From positions 2,046,001 through 2,110,000 of the forward strand of contig NC_092409.1 in assembly GCF_009017415.1 (NCBI RefSeq): a DNA stretch of 64,000 bases, in the 5' to 3' direction. Position numbers and translations under genes: made by a program. The notes beneath the pieces are model-generated. The model was not told the DNA's origin. It did no database searches and saw only the letters and a program-made list of their open reading frames with translations. This stretch comes from Aspergillus flavus. Its lineage: Eukaryota > Ascomycota > Eurotiomycetes > Eurotiales > Aspergillaceae. Positions 49,738 to 62,220 of the stretch are shown here, piece after piece. How positions within the stretch are numbered: the stretch's first letter is position 1; every line of letters starts with the position of its first letter.

Positions 49738-52700
49738 AATATTTTAAATAGTCTATTATATCTAGATATTATTTAAGATTCTTTAGAATAGTTAAAAAAA
49801 TAATTAATTATATAGTTTAAAATTTATTTCTATTAATTTGTTTAATATTTAAATAAAATAAATAATATATAAATTAAATATTTTTAAAATAATAATTATA
49901 TTATTAATATATACTTAATAAAATTCTATAAATTTATTAAAATTAACATTTATTATATATTAAATATACAATGTTAAAGTAATAAAATCTATAATAATAA
50001 TATAAAATTATTCTTTCTTTTTATAGATAATTATTATTAATTAATTTTAATAATTAAATTATATAAAAAATTAGTAGAAAAATTTTAAAATATAAATAAT
50101 TATTATATAGAAATACTTTTTTATTAGATTTAGAATTTTATTCTTTAATAGATTTAAATATAGATCTAATTTTATTTATTAATTTAATTATTATATATTA
50201 ATTACTACTTTTTTTATTATTTATTTAGTTATATTATTATTTTAAATTAATTTATATATAATAAATATTAAATATATAGATAATATATATTTAATATATT
50301 AAAATATTTTTTATAGCTATATAATTTATTAAATATTTTATCTATTATTATATAAGTTTTTAATTTTACTCTATAGATTTGTAATTTAAATAATTGAATT
50401 TTTTAATCTTTTTTAAATAAAATATTTATATATTAAGCCTTTGGTATATTAACTATTACATTTAGCTTATTTTATAAATATTTATATAAATTAATAAATT
50501 ATTCTAATTAAGTATAAGCTTTTTAATTTTCTATATATACTATTATACTATTATTAAATATTATTTTTTATTTTTTATTTTTTATACTATAAATAATATC
50601 TATTAAAATTAATAGTATTTTCGTATATAAATATTATATTAAAAATTTAATATTTTATTTTTTTTATATATGTTTATTTATTATTATTTTTATATTATTC
50701 ATTTGATAAGATATAATATAATTAATATTTAATACTTATAATAAAATATTAATATTTGATATGTATAATAAAATTATATAAAATATTAATTACTCATATA
50801 AAAAAAGTTTAAATTAATTAAATATAGATATAGAATTAATTTAATCTTATTAATTAATTTAAAAAATAAATCTTTATTTTTTAATGATATATATTTAATA
50901 ATATATGTTAATATAATAATTATTTAATATAATTTAATTTATATAGTAATAGATATTAAAATTAAATAAAAATTCTTTATAATCTAATATATTTATATTA
51001 AAAATTTAATATTATATTTTTTAATTAGCTAAACTTTAACTATTAGCTTTATATATATATTATTAAATAATAAATTAGAAAAATATAAATCAAATATAAT
51101 AAATTAAATTAAAATATATTTAAATCTCATATCTAGTATGTATTAATAAAAATTTTATATTATATAATTTGTAATAAAAACTTTAATAAAAACCTTATCT
51201 ATTATATTTATTAAATAATTAATATAAAAAAATATTTTATATTATAAATCTATAAATTTAATATTTATTTTAATAATAATATATTATTAAAATTATAAAT
51301 TCTTATTTTATATAATAGATTTTAAATAGTTAAATTTAAAGATTATTAAATTTTTTAAAATTAAATTATCTATTTAAAATTTAATGTATTAATTTAGATA
51401 TATATATAAACTTGTTTTAAATTAAATTCTGTATTATATTATGTATATATATATATATAGATAAAGATATTAATATTAAATATTTAAATATTTTAAAATT
51501 TATAAAAAAGTTTTATTAATTTTTTTTATTAAATAATTATTAAAATTAAAATAGTTGTTTAAAAAGTATTTTATAAAATTTTTAATTTAATTATTATTAT
51601 AACTATTAAATAATTATATATTATTATTATAAGTATAGTATAATAAATAATTAATTTAATTAATATTATAAATAAAATTAATTTTAAAATTTAAATTTAT
51701 TAATTAATTAATAATTTTTTATATAAATAAATATAATAGTTTATTAAATTTCTTTTCTAAGCTCTAGTTATATAAAAAATTATTTTAAAATAATTATTTT
51801 AATAGATTTTCATATATCGTTTTAAAATATAAGTATATTTTATATTAATATTAATTAATTAAATATATTTTTAATATTAATAATTTTTCTATTATAGATT
51901 ATTTTTTAGATAAATAATTATAATATATATTTAATTTATATATTAAGATATTAATATAATAATTTTTTAAATAATATTTTTAATATCTATAATTTAAATT
52001 ATTTAACTATTAATATAAACCATTTCTATTTAAAAAATAAAGTATATATAGATTATTTTTTAAAATTTATTAATTTAAATATAAACTAGTTTAATAAAAT
52101 TATTTTATATAATTAATAAAAATATATATATTTTTATAACAAGTTTAATTATTAATCTATTTAATAGAAATATTATTTTATATATCTAAATAAAAATAAA
52201 TAATTTTTGTATTTTTTATTATTTTATCATTTTATTATAATATTAAATAAAATAGTTAATTATTGATAATTATATAAATTTCATTAATTATTATTTTTAA
52301 AATTATTTATAATTAATAATATTTAATTTCAAAAGAAATTAATAGTTTTAAAATTAATACTTTTAAAATTAATAATTTAAACTATTTATTATTTTTCAAA
52401 ATTATTTAAAATAGTTATTTATTTTATACTACAGATTATTTATTAAATATTTAAATTTTTAATATTATATATATACTAGTTTATATAGATTTTTTATTAT
52501 AAATTGAAATTTAAAATAAAATTAAAAAAAATTAATAAAATTAAAATAAAAAAATAATATTATAAAAAATCTATTTTAGTGTTATTATTTAAAACTATAT
52601 TATTTATAGATAATAATTAAAATCTAAATAGTTATCTAATAATAATTAAAAATAAAATTAATTTAAATAATTAATAATTATTTGTATAATAGATTTTTTA

Positions 52701-53480
52701 ATAATACTATTAAAGATATTATTAGTAAATGTTTGAATTAGATTTTTTAATAATATTACTAATTTAATAAATAAATATTAATCTATATTAAATTAATCTA
52801 TATCTATAAATATAAAATATTCTAAAAATTATAATTAAAAATATAAATAAAATTTTAATCTTTTTAATAAATTTTATATATATAAAGTATAAATTTTAAA
52901 TAATTAAGTTATTATTTATTTTTTAATTTTTAATATTTTAAATAATAATAAAACTTTTTTTAAAAAGTTTTTAATAATATAATATAGATAAAATTAATTA
53001 ATATTCTAGTTAATAAATAAAAATAATATTTAAATAATACTATGAAAATAGAATATATTTATTTAATAAGATTAATAAAACATAATATTTTAATATTAAA
53101 TTAATTAATAAATAAAAATAATATAGAGTAATTTATAATATTAGTTTGATAATATATTAATTAATTAATATATAAACTGTAGTAATAGTAATAATAATAG
53201 TAATAGAATATAAATAATTATAAAATAATAGAATAATAATAGAATAAATAGAATAAAATAAATGAATAGATATTAATAATTAATTTAATTAATTAAATAT
53301 AGTACTAAGTCTACAGATTTCTAAATTAATAAAAGATATACTATTATAATACTAAAATATTAATATATTAATTAATATATTTATTAATTTCTATTTAATA
53401 ATTATTAACTGATTTTCTATTTATTAACTAGAGTTATTTAATAAGATTAACTACGTAGGATTTAATAAGTTCTAGGCTTT
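49738..53480. mobile_element. Unidentified repeat E, copy 2, head-to-tail with copy 1
   Basis: This copy starts AATATTTTAAATAGTCTATTAT immediately after the end of copy 1 with no spacer. It is collinear with copy 1 minus its copia insertion and some small deletions (about 100 bp near the start). The shared end ATTTCTAAATTAATAAAAGATATACT lies at about 53330. Differences are dominated by C/T and G/A. No reading frame survives. Confidence 0.6.
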
Positions 53481-53539
53481 AATAAGGTATATATAAATAA
53501 GTTTTCCAGGTTTTAATGATTTTTATATAATATATTTAA

Positions 53540-54350
53540 ATATAGATATTATTAGAAAATATATTTATATAATATAATCCATTATATTTAAAAAAAGTAA
53601 AATAAAGATAATTTGTTATTTTAATAGATTATTGTATAATTTTATATAAATAATATATTTATAAAATAATAATATTAATATTAAATTATAAAAAATAGAT
53701 TTTATTTTAATTATCAAAAATTAATATATTTATATTAAAAATAATAAAATAATATTTTTATATATAAAAAATATATTTATACTAATATTAATAAAACCTA
53801 CTATTATTACTATATTTTAAAAAATTATAGAATTATTTAAATTTAAAATTATTAATACATTAATTAAATTTCTAGACTATAATATGGTTTATAATTATAA
53901 AAAAATAATTATACTATATTAAAATATGTATATATATAAATATTATATTATATTAAATTAATAGATTATATTTTCTATTTTATCTCTATATTTTTAGTAT
54001 ATTATACTATTAAATAAAAACCTAAAAATAATAATTTTGATAAACATAATCTAATAATAAATCTGTAAATAAAAATTATAAGTTATATAAATTATTTAAT
54101 AATTAAAACTAGATTTAATATAATATTTATATATTTATTTTTATAGAATTATGTTAGATTATAAATTAAATAAATATTTAAAAATATTTATTAATATTAT
54201 ATATAAAGATTATATAAATAAAAATTCTATATAAATATTTGTAATTTTTTATATAATTATATTAAAATTTTTATTTTTTAAAAATACTAAATTATTAATT
54301 ATCTATAAATTAATATTATTAATTAAAATAATTTTAATTATTTTAATAAT
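53540..54350 (+). pseudogene. Copia reverse transcriptase relic, copy 1
   Basis: The plus-strand translation shows IYIKNNKIIFLYI at about 53720-53760, then a mutated catalytic segment, matching the copia pattern VYIKDNKIILLYVDD. The region aligns with 60.93-61.75 kb. Both run into the shared motif TTTAGTAG...CTAGAAGATAG at 54360 and 62060. No LTR could be assigned. Confidence 0.55.
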
Positions 54351-57300
54351 TTATTAGTAGGGGATTCTGTCTGGTGGCTTTAAGTAGTCTAGAAGATAGA
54401 TTCTTCCGATTACTAAATAGATCTCTATTTATAATATTTAATTAAAAAGCTAGCTAAAAATAGAAAAGTAAAAATTTAAATTTTATTATAAATTAATTTC
54501 TATTTAATATATAAAATATTATAAATCTAGAGAGATTATCTAAATTAATAGAAATAAAAAATCTATTAATTATAAAAAAAATCTCTAGTATTTTATAATA
54601 ATAAATAGTAATAATAAAAGTATTAACAATAGATTATTATTACTATTTTTATTAATTTTATTAAATATAATTAGAAATATTAAATATTTACTATTACTAA
54701 AAGACTTTTTATTTAATCTAGATTAAAATATTAATAAAAATTAAAAATAAAATTAAAAATTAAATCTAATAGACTATTTAATTATAATTATATTTTTATA
54801 GAATTATTTTCTATTATATAAATTAATATAATTAATTAATAAAATATTTTTAAATATTATAAATAAAATAAAAGTAATAATTATAAAAATATTTTTATTT
54901 AATTTTAAATAAATTATTTAATAGATATAGAATTTAATTAAAAATATAAATTAAATAATTATAGTTAATAAATTTTAATAAATATATTTAATATATTATA
55001 AATATTTAAAAATTATTAAAATTATATAAATTATAAAATATAAATATTTTATTTAAAAATTATATTATAAATATCTAGGTTTATTAATATAATTAAAAAA
55101 TATTTATTTTTTTTATAAATTTAATATATATTATATATATTAAATATAATAATTAAATTAAAATCTTTTTTTATAATATATATATTATAGAATAATAAGT
55201 AATAATAATTTAAATAAAGAAAATATATTTTTAAATTTAAAATAAATATAAAAATATATATATAATTATTTTTAAAAAGATTAAATATTATAAAAATTTA
55301 AATAATAAATATTATATAATTAAATATTTTTATTTAATATTAAAATAATATTTTATAAAGCTATAGACTTTATTAAATAATATAATTTAAATTTATTTTT
55401 TAAAATCTAGAGAAAATAATCTAGTTTTAAATTAAAATAAAAAATAAATTATCTCTATTATAGTAATTAATTATAATAATTTTTTAATAAAATTAATAAA
55501 AAAAGATTAATAAATTTTTTTTATTATATTAATAATATAAATATAAATAAATCTATTATTTTAAATTATAATATTATTAAAAATTATATTTTTTATAATA
55601 AAAATAAAATTATAGATTTATAAATTAAGATTTATTATAATATAATTAGTAAGCGATCTATTATTATAAGTAATCTACTATTTTAACTATTATATAAAAA
55701 ATTAAAATAGTTAAAATACTATAAATTTAAATTTCTATATAAAAATAAATAGCTCTATTAATTTAATATATAATTTTATAGCTTTATATACTATAATTAG
55801 AATATTTAAATAGAATATATTTAAAAATTAATTTAATAAATAAAGATCTATTTATTTATATAGCTTTATCTATTTAATTTTAGTATTTAATAAGAATTTA
55901 AATTTTAAATATTAATATATTTTTTTTAAAAGTAATTTATTTAATAAAATATTTTTTTTAAACTATTTTTTATATATAGTTTAATATTATTTTAATTAAT
56001 ATTTTAATATTATTATATTATTTATAATTTATTTAATATTTTTAATTAATTAATTTAAACTAGTTTTAATAAATAAATTAGAACTATAAAATTAATTTTT
56101 ATATAATTTTTTAAATATAGATTTTAATTTTTTTTAACTATTTAATTATATAAAATATATTAAATATTAAGCTATACTAGCTATTAAATCTATTATCTAG
56201 AGATATAAAAGTTTTAAATTAAACTATTAATTAAAAAAAATAGATTTAAAATTTAAAGAAACTAGACTAGTAGTTTTAAAAATATTATAGATATTATTTT
56301 TAAAAAAAGATTTTATATAGATTTAAAAATATATTTTTAAAATATTAAATTTATTAATATATTTTAAATTTAATTAAATCTTTATATAAATTTTTTAATA
56401 ATAAAAAATAGTAATATTAAATAAGTAAAGTTTATAAAAAATATATATAGATATATAAATTAGTATAATATTATTTTTTATATAATTATATTAAAATTTT
56501 TATTTTTTAAAAATACTAAATTATTAATTATCTATAAATTAATATTATTAATTAAAATAATTTTAATTATTTTAATAATTTATTAGTAGAGGATTCTATC
56601 TAGTGGCTCTAAATAATCTAGAAGATAGATTCTTTTAATTACTAAGTAGATCTCTATTTATAATATTTAATTAAAAAGCTAGCTAAAAATAGAAAAATAA
56701 AAATTTAAATTTTATTATAAATTAATTTCTATTTAATATATAAAATATTATAAATCTAGAAAGATTATTTAAATTAATAAAAATAAAAGATTTATTAATT
56801 ATAAAAAAAATCTCTAATATTTTATAATAATAAATAGTAATAATAAAAGTATTAATAATAGACTATTATTACTATTTTTATTAATTTTATTAAATATAAT
56901 TAAAAATATTAAATATTTACTATTACTAAAAAACTTTTTATTTAATTTAAATTAAAATATTAATAAAAATTAAAAATAAAATTAAAAATTAAATCTAATA
57001 GACTATTTAATTATAATTATATTTTTATAGAATTATTTTCTATTATATAAATTAATATAATTAATTAATAAAATATTTTTAAATATTATAAATAAAATAA
57101 AAGTAATAATTATAAAAATATTTTTATTTAATTTTAAATAAATTATTTAATAGATATAGAATTTAATTAAAAATATAGATTAAATAATTATAGTTAATAA
57201 ACTTTAATAAATATATTTAATATATTATAAATATTTAAAAATTATTAAAATTATATAAATTATAAAATATAAATATTTTATTTAAAAATTATATTATAAA

Positions 57301-58702
57301 TATCTAGCTTTATTAATATAATTAAAAAAATATTTATTTTTTTTATAAATCTAATATATATTATATATATTAAATATAATAATTAAATTAAAATCTCTTT
57401 TTATAATATATATACTATAGAATAGTAAATAATAATAATTTAAATAAAGAAAATATATTTTTAAATTTAAAATAAATATAAAAATATATATATAATTATT
57501 TTTAAAAAGATTAAATATTATAAAAATTTAAATAATAAATATTATATAATTAAATATTTTTATTTAATATTAAAATAATATTTTATAAAGCTATAGACTT
57601 TATTAAATAATATAATTTAAATTTATTTTTTAAAATCTAGAGAAAATAATCTAGTTTTAAATTAAAATAAAAAATAAATTATCTTTATTATAGTAATTAA
57701 TTATAATAATTTTTTAATAAAATTAATAAAAAAAGATTAATAAATTTCTTTTACTATATTAATAATATAAATATAAATAAATCTATTATTTTAAATTATA
57801 ATATTATTAAAAATTATATTTTTTATAATAAAAATAAAATTATAGATTTATAAATTAAAATTTATTATAATATAATTAGTAAGCGATTTATTACTATAAG
57901 CGATCTACTATTTTAATTACTATATAAAAAATTAAAATAATTAAAATACTATAAATTTAGATTTCTATATAAAAATAAATAGCTCTATTAATTTAGTATA
58001 TAATTTTATAACTCTATATACTATAGTTAAAATATTTAGATAGAGTATATCTAGAAATTAATTTAATAGATAAAAATCTATTTATTTATATAGCTTTATT
58101 TATTTAATTTTAGTATTTAATAAAAATTTAAAATTTAAATATTAATATATCTTTTTTAAAAGTAATTTATTTAATAAAGCGCTTTTTTCTTTAAACTATT
58201 TTTTATATATAGTTTAATATTATTTTAATTAATATTTTAATATTATTATATTATTTATAATTTATTTAATATCTTTAATTAATTAATTTAAACTAGTTTT
58301 AATAAATAAATTAGAACTATAAGATTAATTTTTATATAATTTTTTAAATATAGATTCTAATTTTTTTTAACTATTTAATTATATAAGATATATTAAATAT
58401 TAAGCTATACTAGCTACTAGATCTATTATCTAGAGATATAAAAGTTTTAAATTAAACTATTAATTAAAAAAAATAGATTTAAAATTTAAAAAAACTAGAC
58501 TAGTAGCTTTAAAAATATTATAAATATTACTTTTAAAAGAAGATTTTATATAGATTTAAAAATATATTTTTAAAATATTAAATTTATTAATATATTTTAA
58601 ATTTAATTAAATCTTTATATAAATTTTTTAATAATAAAAAATAGTAATATTAAATAAGTAAAGTTTATAAAAAATATATATAGATATATAAATTAGTATA
58701 AT
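54245..58702. repeat. 2.23 kb direct tandem duplication
   Basis: 54245-56473 is repeated at 56474 to about 58702 with a period of 2229 bp. TTATTAGTAG is at 54351 and 56580, and the junction runs through TTTTTTATATA. The copies are nearly identical. The differences seen are C/T or G/A, in both directions, plus a single-base indel in an A run. The unit contains copia RT tail, an unassigned stretch and the left 0.83 kb of a Fot1-like element. Confidence 0.9.
55645..56473 (-). mobile_element. Left fragment of Fot1-like element, duplicated
   Basis: It begins at TA|ATTAGTAAGCGATC and matches 57875 onward. It is cut off at the tandem duplication junction, so it has no right terminal repeat. It also matches the left half of 39654-41520 beyond the divergent tips. 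Confidence 0.75.
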
Positions 58703-59680
58703 ATTATTTTTTATATAGATTTAATTAAGTCAAAATATTAAATAACTATTATAATTATCTAGAATATATAAATAATATTTTTCTATAGATTAGCTAATAA
58801 TATAAGATATAAAATAATTCTATAATTAATATAAATTAATTTTATTATTTATTTAGCTATAAAAACTAATTTTAATTCTTTAATTAAAAAAGATTTTATT
58901 ATTTTTATATATAATCTTTGTATATATTTTTACTTTTAAAAATAATATAAAAAAGTAAAGTCTATCTATTAGAATTAATATATACTAGAGTAGTAATCTA
59001 TTTCTAGGTTTTAACTATAATAAATATAATTTTTTAAATAAATTAAGTTTAGTAATAACTTTAGCTATAGTTATTATATCTATTATAAACTCTATTTTAT
59101 TAAAATTATATATATTATTTAAAGCCATATTATATTTTTAAATACTTTTATTTAATTATTTAAACTAAATATTTAAATTTTAAAATTTTTAATAGTTATA
59201 ATAATATATAAAATAGAATTTGAATCTAAATATATATTTAATAAAGGTATATATCTATTTTTTTATAGTAATAAAAAAGAAGATAGTATTATATTTTAAA
59301 AATAGAATACTAGCTATTTCTTATATATATATAGATTAAGAAGATGCTCTATATTTATTTAGTAATAGAATCTATTTTTTTAATAATTTGTCTTTACTTG
59401 TAGTTAATTTATATTAATTTATATATATAGTTTATTAAAATATATATTCTACTAGACGTTTTTAAAGTATTATATAAAATATATTAAAAATATACAATAT
59501 TTTATAAATAGTAGTAATTTTATAGTTTTTAATAGTTAATATAGGTAATAAGACTCTGTCTTTTTATTTTATCTAAGATTTTAAAAATTTAGATATTTTT
59601 GGTGGTATAGCTGGAGGTTAAATAGCTTTAAAAAGAAAGACGCGTAAAGTTTCTACGTGTGTGGCTGCTTGTTTACTAAT
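57875..59680 (-). mobile_element. Second Fot1-like DNA transposon, 1806 bp
   Basis: It is collinear with the element at 39654-41520 through most of its length, including the NFDE region near 59085-59110 on the minus strand. It is flanked by TA (57873-57874 and 59681-59682). The tips match only over about 10 bp (ATTAGTAAGC versus ATTAGTAAAC), unlike the 38 bp repeats of the other copy, so it is a different subfamily or has altered ends. The right end keeps a GC-rich patch with ACGCGT and ACGTGTGTGGC. Confidence 0.75.
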
Positions 59681-59682
59681 TA

Positions 59683-60880
59683 TATTAAAGATTAAAAATA
59701 AATTAAAATATAATTAAAATATTTTTATAAATAATCTTTATCTGAAAAATAAAATTATGAATAAAATAATAATTCATTAAAATATATTTTAATTTTATTT
59801 TATTTAATATATATTATTGATTGTAATAAATATATTATTATTATATTATGGATTTATTTATATAAATTTAGATTATATTTAAAAAACTAGTTCAAATTAA
59901 TTAAATTAAATATAATAAAATATATATATAATATAAAGCTTATTAATGTTTTATATCTTTAGTGTATAAAAATATATAATTATAGAAATTTTTGAACTAT
60001 AGTAGCTATATTAATTATGTAATATTAATTAATAATATAATACATATAATAATTATATATTTATTAAAATAGAAAATAAATATAATAAGTACTATAATTT
60101 AATTTATTAAGTAATTCTATAATTTTATAATATAAATAATTAAAAAAATTATTAGTAAAATTATATTTTTAAATTTTTAAAATTAAATAGTGTAGTTAAA
60201 AAAATTAATAAATATTTTAATATTTTTATATTAATTAATATAATTATATTTAATTCAATATAATATAATTATATATAATAGAATGTATTATTAAAATTAT
60301 TAATTATTTAATAATTAAAAATTATAAAATTTTATTTTTTTAAAATTATTAAAAATAGCTAAAACTATTACTTATATAAATTTTAAAGATTTTAAAATCT
60401 TTAAATATAGAATATATTAATATATTTAAAAAGGAATAGAATATAAAATTAAAAATATTATTCTAAATTAAAATTAATTATTTTATTAATTTTAAAAATA
60501 ATAGTAATTATATTTAAAATATTAAATAAATTTTTACTATTATATAATAATGTATTAATTATTATTTTAGATATTTTTATAAAAAGGTTTATTAAATTAT
60601 AGAAACCTTTACTTTAATTATAAATTAAATTTAAATAATTGTATTTTTATTAAGTAAATTATTTTTATAATATATAATAAATATACTAATATTAAAGATA
60701 TAATTTAATATAATTAAATTAATTATTAATATATAACTAAAATAATAGACTATAAATATATTATTAAAAAAATATAAAAATAAATAATAATGTTTTATTA
60801 ATTTTCGATAAAATTTATATATCTATAATTATAAATATATTAATTAAAATAATATTTACTTTAATAATTATCTATAAATT
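59683..60880. other. AT-rich RIP-degraded DNA, unassigned
   Basis: No domain or terminal repeat was recognised. By position it may belong to the copia element whose RT follows. Confidence 0.4.
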
Positions 60881-62220
60881 AAAATAAAAATAATTTAATT
60901 CACTAGCTTTACAAAAGTAATATTAAAATAATATATTATTTTAATAAATTATTATATAATTTTAAATAAATGATATATCTATAAAATAGAAATATTAATA
61001 TTAATTTATATAAAATAAATTTTATATTAATTAATAAAAATTATTATATCTATATTAAAAATAATAAGATTATACTATTATATATAAATAATATATTTAT
61101 AATAATATTAATGAAAATTACTATTATTACTATATATTAAAAATTTACTAGATTCTTTAAAATAAAAATTATAAATAAATTAACTAACTAAATTTCTAGA
61201 TTATAATATAATTTATAATTATAAAAAAATAATTATATTTCATAAAAAATATATATATAAAAGAGATTTTATATTATATTAAAATAATAAATTATATGTT
61301 CTATTTTATATCTATATTTTTAATATATTATATTATATATTTAAATAATATTAAAAATAAAATTAAATAAAAAATTAAAATAATAATAATATAAATAATA
61401 TATTAATTAATCTATATATAGAAATTATAAATTATATAAATTAATTAATAATTAAAATTAAATTAAATGTTATATATATATATATATTTTTAATATTATA
61501 TTTTTAATTAAAATTAAAATAATTATATAATAATAAAAAGATATTATAATATCTATATATTTATATCTATAAAATTATTTTAAATTATAAATTAAATAAA
61601 TATTTAAAAATATGTATTAATACTATATATAAAGATTATTTAAATAAAAACTTTATAAATATATATAGTTTACTATACTAGTGTTTCTATATTATAAAAA
61701 ATATTAAAGTAATTAATAATTTATAAATTAATATTTTTTATTAAAATAATTATAGTTATTTTAATAGTTTATAATAGATTTTAATTTTAAAAAATTATAT
61801 AATTTATTAATTAAATATATATATTTAAATAAATTAATATATAATATTTATAAATATAGAATTTTTATAAAAAAAGTTTAATTATAATTAATTATGTTAT
61901 TAAAAAATATAAGTTTATAAATAAATTTACTAAGCTATTAATTAATAATATATTTAAATATTTTATTAATTGGTTAAATTAAGTAAATATAGATTATAAA
62001 AAGCTTTTATTAAATTTTATATTTTAGCTAAAATAAAAAATTATTAATAACAAATTTTATTTAGTAGTTTTAAATAATCTAGATAATATATTTTTTGAAC
62101 TATTAAATAGATCTCTATCTATAATATTTAATTAAAAAGTTAGTTAAAAATAAAATAGTAAAACTTTAAGCTTTATTATAAATTTATATCTATTTAATAT
62201 ATAGAATAAGTTATATTAGA
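60881..62220 (+). pseudogene. Copia reverse transcriptase relic, copy 2
   Basis: The plus-strand translation has LNKLLYSFK at about 60940 (family L-K-LYGLKQ), then YIYIKNNKIILLYI and NNIFII at about 61045-61120, corresponding to the copia LLYVDD catalytic segment with Asp changed to Asn. It is collinear with 53.54-54.35 kb. From 62055 to about 62220 it also matches the start of the tandem duplication unit (54360-54530). Confidence 0.6.
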
